From Francisellaceae bacterium (GTDB lineage Bacteria; Pseudomonadota; Gammaproteobacteria; UBA6186; Azoamicaceae): 43,242 nucleotides of DNA. The stretch covers positions 1-43,242 of the forward strand of contig JABJGS010000030.1 in assembly GCA_018703155.1 (NCBI GenBank). The letters run 5' to 3'. A model generated the notes under the pieces. The model was not told the DNA's origin and made no database searches. It saw only the letters and a program-made list of their open reading frames with translations. The position numbers and the translations under genes are program-made. Below are positions 27,162-37,331 of the stretch, piece after piece (positions within the stretch are counted from its first letter, which is position 1; each line of letters starts with the position of its first letter).

Positions 27162-27926
27162 CTATGAGAAATGTTGGCGTGCATGTTCATCACTGATGAT
27201 TTTCAACTTCTCAAGTTGAACATCTGCAATGTTCATATCAAACTGCATTACTTTTTGATCTAGATATCCATATCTATAACCAATAAAATCTATATTGTTT
27301 TTATCCGCAAAAGTTTTAACATTGATAACATTGTTAAGGCTATCATCTATAAATACTATTCTTTGTGGATGCATATTATGTTTACTAATGTATTCTTGCA
27401 AACAGTCACCTTTATTTTGACCATTGGCATAAATTACTCCATTACTTATAAATACAGGCACATCATTAATTAAATGGCTATATTTTTCTGAGCTCTCAAA
27501 AGTTACATCCACACTCTTCAAGTGCCTTGAGGTTGGTGTTATAAGCTCATGATTCCTGGCTGTCAAACCAATAACATGTGCACCTGAAGTTTTAAAGTTA
27601 TTAATTAATCCCACAACGCTATCTTCAACAATTTGTACGTCTGTTACATTTTGTGCTGCATTGTAAACCGGAATTATTTCTTCTAGAATTTTGTCATCTG
27701 ATAATCCTTGACTCTTAAGACGACTCCAATAACCCCTAAACCATTGATCACTTGCCAAACTTTGTTTCGCTTGAATAATTGTATTATCCAAATCAAACAC
27801 AATTAAATCATTTTGAGAAGGGTTGTTAATATTTATTTCATCAACACTACTGATATCTTTAACCACTGCTGCAGCTGATAAATTAAATATAAACAAAACC
27901 ATGCAAACAATAATCTTAATTCTCAT
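27162..27926 (-). CDS. DUF2608 family HAD-like phosphatase with signal peptide
   Basis: A 254-residue protein with an N-terminal signal sequence (ATG, basic, then VCMVLFIFNLSAAA) and the DUF2608/HAD motifs: FDLDNTII (motif I), IGLTARN (motif II) and VFIDDSLNN (motif IV). Such proteins occur in Legionella, Coxiella and Chlamydia and are predicted periplasmic or exported phosphatases; substrates are unknown. Its ATG overlaps the stop of the upstream 520-residue gene (ATGA), so translation is coupled. The Deg9-like gene follows 35 bases downstream, suggesting one transcript of three genes. Confidence 0.8.
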   Translation of the reverse strand: MRIKIIVCMVLFIFNLSAAAVVKDISSVDEININNPSQNDLIVFDLDNTIIQAKQSLASDQWFRGYWSRLKSQGLSDDKILEEIIPVYNAAQNVTDVQIVEDSVVGLINNFKTSGAHVIGLTARNHELITPTSRHLKSVDVTFESSEKYSHLINDVPVFISNGVIYANGQNKGDCLQEYISKHNMHPQRIVFIDDSLNNVINVKTFADKNNIDFIGYRYGYLDQKVMQFDMNIADVQLEKLKIISDEHARQHFS

Positions 27927-29485
27927 AATCCCCCCCTAGATAACCTAGTAGATCGTCTAGATTTCTTAACTTTTGGCTCTGAAACATCTTCGATATCAAA
28001 ATTATCCTCTTCCAAAGAACGCTTCCCTCTGTGCACTGAAGAAGAACTAGATGATGTTGCTTTAGTCTGAGCTGCTGTATGTGAAGCAAAAGCTCTTAGT
28101 GGTGAAGCGGATCTTGCTCCATCTCCATCATCATCCGCATCTCTACGACGTTCACTAGATGATCCAACTCCAGATTCAGCCTTAGATTCAGCTGCAAAAG
28201 ACCTTTGCCTTTTGCTATCAAAAGATACTTTCAATTCAGCATCAGGGGCATCACCGTTTAACAATGCAATGACATTTACTGTTCCAAGAGCAACATCAAC
28301 TTTTTTCCTAAATAAAGCATTAGCAAAGGGATTAATCTCCTGGTCAATAGAAATAGTTCGTTCTCCCATTGTTATTCTCATGTGATACTCAATGTGTCGT
28401 ATAATATCACTATCAAAAAACATCTTGAAAACTGGCAGTATTTTAAGACTAACAGTTTCCATACCTTTTTCATCAGCTACCTGGGCTAAAAATTGTCCTA
28501 TATATTCTGCTATCATCATTTCTGTGTTACACCACTTCGGTGCAGCACCTAAATTATGCTCTGTTTGTGGCTGTAATTTCTCTGGAGTTAGACCAAAGCC
28601 ATATCCATGCAACCATTCTGGGCGATGATTACTATCAAACATTCCCCGCAGTGGAGCATCAATACTACGTTTCATTTTTTCTAAAAGATTTTCATCTAAT
28701 ATATCCTCAAATTGCTGATAAAAAGCATCGTAAGCATCTTTTGCACTTCCATGCATAACGGTGTTTTGATCAGGTTTTCTAGATTTAATACCTTTTCTAA
28801 AAGCTACTCCTGGCAACTCTACATCCATTTCAACGCCACATTTAACATGGGCTCCAGCTTCACGAATTTCATCTTCAACCTCTTTTAGAGCACCACCCTT
28901 CAAACCTTCTCGAACCAATTGTTCTGGCTCTCCTGGACCTCCCCACCAAACTCTCCCATTTGCAGGAGTCGGAGAAAAACTAACTAAATCTGCACGATAA
29001 CTAGAATCTCCATCAGTTATAGTCATTGGTAACTTTCTTCTTCCAATAAGATCTGTGCCGCCAGGAGTAGTTGCTCTATACCTAATCACACCATCGAAAG
29101 GCTCAATTTCTGTTATTTGTTGAATTGGTCTAAACGCAGAAACCACAGTTTTCCTTGGTCTTGTACTCTCATCTGCATCAATTGCTTTAGATGAAGAATC
29201 ATCTCCAGGAACACTTCCGGTATCATCTTCTGCTGGTGGGAAATATTGTCTGGCAACTCTTTTGCCTCTGGGATCTGTTAGAACTAATGCACTAGAAGTT
29301 TTATTTGGATTATTTAATGTTCGCCAATATGCATCGCTATGTAATTTCTCATAGTCTTCTCGCGATAAATCAAACCTCTCTGCCTCATCTGCTATGTTAC
29401 TTTCTAAGCCTATCGTACCCCCATCTAATATATCACTGCTTGCTGCTTTTCCTGTTAATTCTGAATCCTTTCTTTTCTTTGGCAT
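27923..29485 (-). CDS. Protein with nuclear-localisation-like ends and a possible His-Me nuclease signature
   Basis: ATG at 29485 with GGAGGG upstream is preferred over a start six codons earlier, giving 520 residues. The protein opens MPKKRKDSE, like the SV40-type nuclear signal, and ends with a basic cluster KVKKSRRSTRLSR (505-517). A low-complexity Ser/Asp/Arg region (about 425-490) precedes it. The middle holds RPEWLHG (288-294), PQ (306-307), NLGAAPKW and CNTEMM (311-323), a pattern like the His, PQ and Asn-centred ends of beta-beta-alpha-Me (HNH/NucA-like) nucleases; this is only a resemblance. A W-GGPGEP-LVREGL segment (180-196) resembles the arginine region of ADP-ribosyltransferases. 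No catalysis is claimed. Nuclear targeting is inferred. Confidence 0.65.
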   Translation of the reverse strand: MPKKRKDSELTGKAASSDILDGGTIGLESNIADEAERFDLSREDYEKLHSDAYWRTLNNPNKTSSALVLTDPRGKRVARQYFPPAEDDTGSVPGDDSSSKAIDADESTRPRKTVVSAFRPIQQITEIEPFDGVIRYRATTPGGTDLIGRRKLPMTITDGDSSYRADLVSFSPTPANGRVWWGGPGEPEQLVREGLKGGALKEVEDEIREAGAHVKCGVEMDVELPGVAFRKGIKSRKPDQNTVMHGSAKDAYDAFYQQFEDILDENLLEKMKRSIDAPLRGMFDSNHRPEWLHGYGFGLTPEKLQPQTEHNLGAAPKWCNTEMMIAEYIGQFLAQVADEKGMETVSLKILPVFKMFFDSDIIRHIEYHMRITMGERTISIDQEINPFANALFRKKVDVALGTVNVIALLNGDAPDAELKVSFDSKRQRSFAAESKAESGVGSSSERRRDADDDGDGARSASPLRAFASHTAAQTKATSSSSSSVHRGKRSLEEDNFDIEDVSEPKVKKSRRSTRLSRGGL

Positions 29486-29749
29486 AACGCCCTCCAAAAA
29501 CACCGCCCTTCCCTGGGTCTTTTGATGCTATCACGGTTATTTCAAAATTTTCCAGGTTTTTTTTTGATTTCCGTGTTTATTTTTTTTTTGCTATACAGTT
29601 TTTAACGTTATGCCTATACTTATGGCTCCAGTGAAAAAATTTATTTGTGAAGCTTTCTTAATTTGACTATTTGTGATTATTATCAAGACAGGATCATATT
29701 CTGAGCATATAATATATAATAAATAATAATACCTAATTGTGAGGAAATA

Positions 29750-30205
29750 ATGCCAAGGAACGCATCGAAACACAAGAAGACTGGAAAATCATATGCCAAT
29801 CCCAATAACAATAAAGGACAACACAAGCCTGTCTACAGATTTTATTCAGAAAGAATAACTGATGATGATGAAGTAGAATATAGAAGGAAACAATATAAGC
29901 CCCAAGCTGAAAATATTGCTCCGGGCACAGTTGACATTGTATTTAGAAGAACACCTCATAATGCAAGTGTTCGCGAAATAATGCAAGAAGGTCTTGATGA
30001 ATGTCGTTTCGGTCTTGATGTATGCCGCGAGGCTCATGAAGATGATAGAGATGATTCTGAAGATGAATATTATGCCCGTCCTGGAACACCATTACTTAGC
30101 GCATTCATAGCAGCAGCTGTAGTTGCACAATCTCACCAATCTACAAGGGTGAAAGAAGATAATCTGGAAGAAAGTTCTAATATTAAAAAAACACTAAAAC
30201 CTTAG
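29750..30205 (+). CDS. Small basic-acidic protein, possible effector
   Basis: A 151-residue protein with a very basic start (PRNASKHKKTGKSY), a central VDIVFRRTPHNASVREI followed by MQEGLDECRFGL, an acidic DDRDDSEDEYY stretch and a hydrophobic LLSAFIAAAVVAQ segment (about 118-130). AGGAA precedes the ATG by 5 bases. The central segment resembles the LVREGL segment of the neighbouring 520-residue protein, which is divergently transcribed from 265 bases away, so both may share an ancestor module. It is not recognised as a known family. Confidence 0.6.
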   Translation: MPRNASKHKKTGKSYANPNNNKGQHKPVYRFYSERITDDDEVEYRRKQYKPQAENIAPGTVDIVFRRTPHNASVREIMQEGLDECRFGLDVCREAHEDDRDDSEDEYYARPGTPLLSAFIAAAVVAQSHQSTRVKEDNLEESSNIKKTLKP

Positions 30206-30218
30206 AATTTTAATGATT

Positions 30219-30246
30219 TTGTAGGTCTGCTCTGTCAGGCCTACAA
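30219..30246. terminator. Hairpin between convergent genes
   Basis: TTGTAGG (30219-30225), a T mismatch, CTG, a six-base loop, CAG, a G and CCTACAA (30240-30246) form a strong hairpin. It overlaps the stop of the HD-GYP-like gene and lies just after the end of the small basic protein gene, so it probably ends transcription from both sides. Confidence 0.6.
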
Positions 30247-31164
30247 CTTATCTTTTTTTATAAAAATAAGAAAACTATCGACAGACTCTTCTTCAATTTT
30301 TTGTAGATTTTCAATATTTTCTTTAGTTAGCAAATGTTCTTGTGGCAATAAAACAGAGCCCCCTACACTTGTTAGAGATCTTGATAAGACCATGTCAGGC
30401 TTTAGCATATTAGCCCTACACTTAACCTCCAACCTAGATGCCTGATTATATTCACATGCCATTATAACTAAAAATTTATCTAATATTGAGCGATCATAAG
30501 CAGAATCACGACCTTTACGCATATGATTTGCAGCCTGCTCAGGTGGCACTTTCTCAAGTCGGTAGTAACCAAAAAGAATTTCATAATAATCTAAAACTAT
30601 TGAAATTAATTGACTTCCACGTGGAATTTTAGCTCCCAAAGACCTATTGGGATAACCACTTCCATCAATTTTTTCACGGCAACTAAGCACCAAAGTAGCA
30701 CTTGCTTCTAAGGTAGGTAAGCTATTCAAAATGTTTGCAGCTACGGTTGGCGCAGCATGAACAACATCTTTATCTTCCTTACTTAACTCATCTATGATCC
30801 TATTAGCAACGCTTCTACTACTAATAAGCACCGCAACATTATGCATCATTGCCGCAATATATATGTCGTAAGCCTCTTTTCGATTGAAGCCTAAACTATA
30901 GGCTAAGATCAAAGCATGATCTGCAATCTGCAACGAATATCCGTTGGGGTAACCAGCCTCAAGTTCAATAACGCTAACCAATCTAGATAATATATCAATT
31001 ATTAAAAAGTTGTCGCCATGCACTTTTTTCTTTAGGATCTCATTTTCTTTTTGGGTAAGGCTGAGTATCTCCGAGATATTTTGATACTGCTCTTTCCAAA
31101 GCTCATGAGATTTAACTCTTTTATCAACTTCTGCTTTATATTTTGCCTGCCAATCTGTGCTCAT
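30241..31164 (-). CDS. Degenerate HD-GYP domain protein
   Basis: A 307-residue protein with a short coiled-coil start (about 20-50) and an HD-GYP-like domain (60-270). Recognisable are AAMMHNVAVL in place of the HD motif (the second metal ligand Asp is Asn), VVHAAPTVAANILNSLP in place of HPxxGxxxL, and KIDGSGYPNRSLGAKIP, the GYP segment in near-consensus form. The HHE before GYP reads SCREKI. With HD and HH both changed, metal binding and c-di-GMP hydrolysis are probably lost, so it may be a c-di-GMP sensor or partner. It is the last gene of the serS-lolA-ftsK side on the minus strand but has its own 91-base leader. Confidence 0.75.
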   Translation of the reverse strand: MSTDWQAKYKAEVDKRVKSHELWKEQYQNISEILSLTQKENEILKKKVHGDNFLIIDILSRLVSVIELEAGYPNGYSLQIADHALILAYSLGFNRKEAYDIYIAAMMHNVAVLISSRSVANRIIDELSKEDKDVVHAAPTVAANILNSLPTLEASATLVLSCREKIDGSGYPNRSLGAKIPRGSQLISIVLDYYEILFGYYRLEKVPPEQAANHMRKGRDSAYDRSILDKFLVIMACEYNQASRLEVKCRANMLKPDMVLSRSLTSVGGSVLLPQEHLLTKENIENLQKIEEESVDSFLIFIKKDKL

Positions 31165-31255
31165 AATAGGTCAACGCTTATTATTTCCCCGTATAATGAA
31201 CTTAGACTTATCTAGAATATTTTTCTGAAATAAATCTAGTAATTTGCTGTAGGTA

Positions 31256-32533
31256 TTAAGATTTTTTCAAATTTAATCTATCTTTACCCATATATGGAAC
31301 AAGTACTCTTGGTATCTCAATTGAACCATCTTCTAACTGATAATTCTCCAATACTGCGACCAAGGTTCTTCCTATGGCAAGACCTGAGCCATTTAACGTA
31401 TGCACAGGGTGCTTTCTTCCAGTTTGGTCCTTATATCTAGCCTGCATTCTAGATGCCTGGAAAGCCTCTGTATTACTGCATGATGATATTTCCCTATAGC
31501 ATTCTTGGCTTGGTAGCCAAACATCTAAATCATAAGTTTTTGCGGCACTAAAGCCAATATCACCCCCACATAGAGATACGACTCTATATGGCAATTCAAG
31601 CTTGTCTAATACTGCTCGTGCATTAGAGCACAGCTCTTCTAACGCTTGATAAGAATCTTCTTTGCGAACAACTTGCACAAGTTCAACTTTCTCAAATTGA
31701 TGCAACCTTATCATCCCTTTAGTATCTTTGCCGTAACTACCAGCTTCTTTGCGAAAACATAAAGAGTGACTAACAAACTTTTTAGGTAACTCAGCCTCAC
31801 TGAGAAGAGTGTCTCTAACTAAATTTGTTAGTGTTACTTCAGATGTTGGAATAAGCCAAAGCCCGGTATCTTCAGCATGATACTGATCTTCTTTAAACTT
31901 AGGGAACTGGCCGGTACCCTCCATCATTTTTTCATCCACTAGCAATGGCGCATTAATCTCACTGTATCCATGCTCCTTAGTATGTAAGTCCAACATGAAG
32001 TTAGCTAATGCTCTATGTAAATGTGCAATTTCATTTTTGAGTACTACAAATCTTGAACCAGATAGCTTGGCACCAGCATCAAAGTCCATTCCATCATGTA
32101 ATGCTCCTAGTTCACTATGCTCTTTAGGAGGAAAATCAAATGTCTTGGGAACTAAAAATTTACCAACCTCAACATTATCTGTTTCATTTTTTCCTTGCGG
32201 TACAGACTCATGTACTAAATTTGGAACAGTTAACAAGTAGTCATGCAAATCTGCTGCTATGTTATTAAACTGGGTTTCAATACCCTCCAATTCGGATTTA
32301 ATAATCGTAACTTCTTTTAGGATAATGCTAGCATCTTCACCTTGAGCTTTAGCTTTACCTATTAATTTAGATTTTTGGTTTCTACTTGCTTGTAGCTGTT
32401 CTTGTTTAACTTGAAGTTCTTTGCGTTGTTGTTCAAGCTGATTAATTAGTTTTACGTCTAATTCAAATCCTCGTTGAGCTAAATTATCGGCTATCTCTTG
32501 TGGGTTTTTTCTAAGTAATTTTACATCAATCAT
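31256..32533 (-). CDS. serS: Seryl-tRNA synthetase
   Basis: ATG at 32533 (MIDVKLLRKNPQEI, after GGAA) gives 425 residues, the normal length; an earlier in-frame codon lies inside lolA. The N-terminal coiled-coil arm (about 25-105) is the tRNA-binding long arm. Motif 2 (FRKEAGSYGKDTKGMIRLHQ, matching the usual FRxEAG) and motif 3 (GSGLAIGRTLVAVLENYQ) mark the class II catalytic core. It charges tRNA(Ser) and tRNA(Sec) in the cytoplasm. It follows lolA by 16 bases and is transcribed with lolA and ftsK, as in many gammaproteobacteria. Confidence 0.97.
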   Translation of the reverse strand: MIDVKLLRKNPQEIADNLAQRGFELDVKLINQLEQQRKELQVKQEQLQASRNQKSKLIGKAKAQGEDASIILKEVTIIKSELEGIETQFNNIAADLHDYLLTVPNLVHESVPQGKNETDNVEVGKFLVPKTFDFPPKEHSELGALHDGMDFDAGAKLSGSRFVVLKNEIAHLHRALANFMLDLHTKEHGYSEINAPLLVDEKMMEGTGQFPKFKEDQYHAEDTGLWLIPTSEVTLTNLVRDTLLSEAELPKKFVSHSLCFRKEAGSYGKDTKGMIRLHQFEKVELVQVVRKEDSYQALEELCSNARAVLDKLELPYRVVSLCGGDIGFSAAKTYDLDVWLPSQECYREISSCSNTEAFQASRMQARYKDQTGRKHPVHTLNGSGLAIGRTLVAVLENYQLEDGSIEIPRVLVPYMGKDRLNLKKS

Positions 32534-32549
32534 GTTAGGTTCCGGTACA

Positions 32550-33188
32550 TTAAGGATTTTCAACCACATCAACGCCCTTAGGCACTATGAAGTTAAAGGT
32601 TTTATCTGAAATTTTGGTATTTGCTAATGGTTTTATAAATTCTATCGTTGTGGTATTAAGTAACTGATCTTTTAAAGTTATTTTTCTAATTTTACCATCA
32701 TAATGTGCAGCCATACTTTCTTTATTCAACTCAAGTACAACTGAGCTAAAATCTGCGTCATCATCTTTTGGTTTTAACAGATAGCAAATACTTTTGTCAT
32801 CACAGGGTTTGGCTTGTGTTATTTCAAACTGTTCTAACAAAGCTTTTGTATTATGTGCCAGTAACACTATTGGTGCTACTTGTGAATTTTTAACATTCTG
32901 AACAGTAACTTGCTCAAGCTCTTTATCAAAAAACCAGACTTTTTTTCCATTAGAGACTAATTCTGTATAAGAAGGTGTCGTTGTAACCCAAAGGTAGTTA
33001 TCTGGTTTGCGGCTAACGAATCTCCCTGTACTTTTTTGAAGTAATGCTCCAGTTTCATCTTTTACTTCCTGGACAAAACCACTTTCAAATGAGTTAGTTG
33101 TAATTAAAAACTTATCCATAGCCGTCAAGTCGGTAGCCAGAGCGTTAGAGCCTAGCAGCATTGATATCATTAGTGTTATTACGCGCAT
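32550..33188 (-). CDS. lolA: Outer membrane lipoprotein carrier protein LolA
   Basis: A 212-residue protein with an N-terminal signal peptide (about 18 residues, ending ALA) and family features FESGFVQEVKDETG, RFVSRKPDNYLWV and TTIEFIKPLAN. LolA takes lipoproteins from LolCDE and carries them across the periplasm to LolB. It starts 2 bases after the ftsK stop, so translation is coupled, and serS follows. The order ftsK-lolA-serS is common in gammaproteobacteria. The lipoprotein pathway partners are not in this window. Confidence 0.95.
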   Translation of the reverse strand: MRVITLMISMLLGSNALATDLTAMDKFLITTNSFESGFVQEVKDETGALLQKSTGRFVSRKPDNYLWVTTTPSYTELVSNGKKVWFFDKELEQVTVQNVKNSQVAPIVLLAHNTKALLEQFEITQAKPCDDKSICYLLKPKDDDADFSSVVLELNKESMAAHYDGKIRKITLKDQLLNTTTIEFIKPLANTKISDKTFNFIVPKGVDVVENP

Positions 33189-33190
33189 AT

Positions 33191-35626
33191 TTACTCTCGG
33201 TTTAATAGTATTTCACGAACACCATTGGACTGCATTGGTCCAAGGACGCCATTTGACTCCATAGACTCAACAATCCTTGCTGCACGATTATACCCTATTT
33301 TGAGCCGTCTTTGCAGGTATGAGCTAGATGTCTTACCAGTTTCCAGTACTATGTTAATGGCTTGGCTATACATATCATCTTCATCATCGTCTCTAGCAAA
33401 GCCTCCTCCATGCTCAAAATTAGTAGGATTAAGATCGATACTATGTCCTGGAGACTCAACATTATCTTTAAAGTACTTCACTACACTATGAACGGTTGAA
33501 TCTGAAACAAATGGTCCATGTACCCTTGTTGGGATCCCAGTGCCTGGAGCTAGGTAAAGCATATCCCCGTGTCCAAGGAGTTGTTCTGCTCCTTGTTGGT
33601 CTAAAATAGTTCTTGAATCAATTTTTGATGATACTTGGAATGAGATCCTAGTAGGTACATTAGCTTTAATTAACCCGGTAATTACATCTACCGATGGCCT
33701 TTGAGTTGCAAGGATCATGTGTATACCAGCAGCTCTTGCCTTCTGAGCTATTCTTGCTATTAGTTCTTCCACTTTTTTGCCAACGACCATGATCATGTCA
33801 GCAAATTCATCAATAACAACCACTATATGTGGTAATTTTTCTAAAATTGGTGTCTCACTTGGATCACCTTTAAATGTTGGATCAAACATAGGTTTGTTAT
33901 TAGCTATTGCAGCTTCTACCTTTTCATTATAACTCTTGAGATTTCTCACCCCCACACCAGCTAAAAGCTCATAACGCCGCTCCATTTCTGCAACACACCA
34001 TCTAAGCCCATTGGCAGCTTCACTCATATCCGTAATAACAGGTGTAAGTAGATGTGGTATCCCTTCGTATACAGATAGCTCTAGCATCTTAGGGTCGATT
34101 AACAGCATCCTTAAATCTTCAACTTTTAACTTGTAGAGCATGCTTAATATCATAGCATTTACACCTACAGACTTACCTGAGCCTGTAGTCCCTGCAACCA
34201 ATAAATGGGGCATTCGTGCTAAATCTGCAATAATTGGTATACCGGAGATATCTTTACCTAATGCTAGTGGTATTTGTGCACTAGAATCTTGATATTGCGA
34301 TGACTTTATCACATCTATGAATTGAACTACTTCGCGCTCTTTATTAGGAACTTCTATACCAATACATGATTTACCTGGGATCACTTCCACTATACGTACA
34401 GAAGTAACTAGTAGAGCTCTTGCTAAATCTTTAGATAGGGCTGTAATCTTACTAACCTTAGTTCCTGCGCCCAGGCTTAATTCAAACCTAGTAATAATTG
34501 GCCCAGGCAAAATCCCTTCAACCTTAGCATCGATATTGAAATCTTTCAGTTGTCGCTCAAGATTTAAAGCCAATGTTTGCAGATCTTCCTCCGAGTAGTT
34601 AGCCTCATTGCATGGCATACTATCATCTTTAAGTAGGTCTACATCTGGTACACCTAGATTTTCAGTATTCATTGGTCTACTGATTGGCTTACTGATTGAT
34701 TTAATTAATGTTTTAACAGATTTTGTAACTGTAATTATTTTTGCCTCTGAAATTGGAATGGCATCGATAATGATTGGATCTTTTTTAGGTGATAACGTTT
34801 TCACTTCCTTAGATTCAAGTACTGGGACTAAGAATGCTTTTAAGTTCTTTTTCTTAAAGTTGTCAATGAATGTATCTTTGGAGATAAACCATTTATCTCG
34901 AATATATTTGCCTGAGATTATTCCATACTCATATAGTTTTATCATGGCAACAATTGCAGTTTTTCCTACTTGCTCACACAGTAGGATCCATGACACACCA
35001 AAAGATAGAGTTAAACCAATTAAAATGAAGGCTATGAATACTAATTCTGCTCCTGTTCTATTCAAGATAGTTGCAATTGAGATAGCTATATATGAGCCAA
35101 TCACACCCCCTTGTGATGATGGCAATAAGTTTATATTGTGTGGCAGGTGCATATCTGCAACCCCACAGATCCCGACAGTAGTTAGCAATAATCCCAAAAT
35201 GTTCAATATCCAAAGATATTTGGTTGAAGCTTTATGTTCCTGCACAGATGTCTTTAGCAATTTTGAAGAAACTAGCAATACACCGATAGGTATCAAAAAG
35301 GCAACATAACCAAAGAAGTACAATGTGAAATCTGATATCCATGCACCCCATTTACCTGCGATATTCACAATTTGCGTTGATGATGAAATTTTTGACCATC
35401 CAGGATCTTGATTGCTATGTGTAGCTAGAGAAATAAATATAAATAATGCCAAGGTACTTATAGTAAGAAATATGCCCTCTTTAAGCCTCAGACCTGGGGT
35501 ATTATTAAGGATGGTTTTCTTTTCACCCTCACTCTTACTGGTAGACTTAAGTTTCTTCCTTTGCTTAGCAGTCAATGTGGTGTCCTTAATTTCAGTATCA
35601 CTGTATAACGTACTGTATGATAACAT
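33191..35626 (-). CDS. ftsK: DNA translocase FtsK
   Basis: An 811-residue protein. An N-terminal polar stretch and four membrane helices (about 55-235) are followed by a short linker, so the long flexible linker of E. coli FtsK is missing. The motor domain has a Walker A GTTGSGKS and Walker B VVVIDEFADM, and the C-terminal gamma domain ends RRLKIGYNRAARIVESMES with conserved DNA-binding helix features. FtsK moves chromosome dimers at the division septum through XerCD at dif. It starts at ATG 35626 and is the first gene of the operon with lolA and serS. Confidence 0.96.
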   Translation of the reverse strand: MLSYSTLYSDTEIKDTTLTAKQRKKLKSTSKSEGEKKTILNNTPGLRLKEGIFLTISTLALFIFISLATHSNQDPGWSKISSSTQIVNIAGKWGAWISDFTLYFFGYVAFLIPIGVLLVSSKLLKTSVQEHKASTKYLWILNILGLLLTTVGICGVADMHLPHNINLLPSSQGGVIGSYIAISIATILNRTGAELVFIAFILIGLTLSFGVSWILLCEQVGKTAIVAMIKLYEYGIISGKYIRDKWFISKDTFIDNFKKKNLKAFLVPVLESKEVKTLSPKKDPIIIDAIPISEAKIITVTKSVKTLIKSISKPISRPMNTENLGVPDVDLLKDDSMPCNEANYSEEDLQTLALNLERQLKDFNIDAKVEGILPGPIITRFELSLGAGTKVSKITALSKDLARALLVTSVRIVEVIPGKSCIGIEVPNKEREVVQFIDVIKSSQYQDSSAQIPLALGKDISGIPIIADLARMPHLLVAGTTGSGKSVGVNAMILSMLYKLKVEDLRMLLIDPKMLELSVYEGIPHLLTPVITDMSEAANGLRWCVAEMERRYELLAGVGVRNLKSYNEKVEAAIANNKPMFDPTFKGDPSETPILEKLPHIVVVIDEFADMIMVVGKKVEELIARIAQKARAAGIHMILATQRPSVDVITGLIKANVPTRISFQVSSKIDSRTILDQQGAEQLLGHGDMLYLAPGTGIPTRVHGPFVSDSTVHSVVKYFKDNVESPGHSIDLNPTNFEHGGGFARDDDEDDMYSQAINIVLETGKTSSSYLQRRLKIGYNRAARIVESMESNGVLGPMQSNGVREILLNRE

Positions 35627-35695
35627 TATATCACTTTTAAATCATATCCATAATGCTGACTATTTTACCACCTAGGATAAAGCATTTCCTTTGCA

Positions 35696-35884
35696 ATGTG
35701 TCGTGCGTCACATCGCCTGATGTGCACTTTCAGAATGCCCAAAGAGTTTATCGGGTACAGATTTAACCCAATTCATGTAGAATTCAGCGAAGCTAATACA
35801 GTTAACTTTACTCAGCACTCGGCGTATGAGATTGTTGATTTATCCAACAATGGTGTTTGGTCAACAAAGTTTATTGAGCCTTGA
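35696..35884 (+). CDS. Possible small protein, 62 residues
   Basis: An ATG frame between ftsK and trxB with coding-like composition in its last 40 codons (NPIHVEFSEANTVNFTQHSA). No ribosome site is visible. It lies opposite the ftsK promoter region and may be a remnant or chance frame. No family recognised. Confidence 0.2.
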   Translation: MCRASHRLMCTFRMPKEFIGYRFNPIHVEFSEANTVNFTQHSAYEIVDLSNNGVWSTKFIEP

Positions 35885-35934
35885 AAACTTGCAGGTAATA
35901 CATAGCTGACTTACAATCACCGCTTAGTAATTAA

Positions 35935-36921
<987 letters not shown>

Positions 36922-36956
36922 ACTTGCCTCTGAATCTTCATAATGAATATAATGAT

Positions 36957-37001
36957 ATCTCACTCTATACCATCAAGATTTACTATAGAGTGAGATTTTT
37001 T
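36957..37001 (+). terminator. Rho-independent terminator after trxB
   Basis: ATCTCACTCTATA (36957-36969) pairs perfectly with TATAGAGTGAGAT (36984-36996) and is followed by a run of T. The 13-bp stem and T run make a standard intrinsic terminator 36 bases after the trxB stop. Confidence 0.9.
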
Positions 37002-37054
37002 CATATATCAGGTTCTAAGTAATCGTTATTTTATCTGATTTAGACATTACAACA

Positions 37055-37207
37055 ATGTTACAACTTATAATAGATTCTCCTTGTTCTTGGCAGCAAAAAA
37101 ATGGTCATCTTGATGTTGTTAATAGATTACTTAAAGTACCTGCCATCGTTCAAAGCATTGCAGTTAATAAAAACAGAATTATACTCATGTCAATTCAACA
37201 CAAATAA
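37055..37207 (+). pseudogene. Ankyrin-repeat remnant
   Basis: A 50-codon frame containing NGHLDVVNRLLKVPAI, almost the repeat unit of the ankyrin protein at 41246-42370 (NGHLSIVNRLLEIPAI). Before it, seven A's (37095-37101) sit where a one-base deletion would give the usual AAKNGHLD. Downstream (37208-37300) there is no intact frame of similar kind. This looks like a degraded copy of an ankyrin gene. No ribosome site is seen. Confidence 0.6.
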
Positions 37208-37331
37208 CAAAAAATATGAGTACCCAATTACAGAAGTTGTAGGGATTATTGGAGAATTTCTTGGGTGCAATGAAAGACTAGAAAGCTTACCCTATACTTA
37301 ATATAGAGTAAGTTGAAAAGTAACAGACCTA

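Noticed and set aside
34608-35309. 233-codon plus-strand frame inside ftsK
   Set aside because: Antisense to the highly conserved ftsK N-terminal region, with no support of its own.
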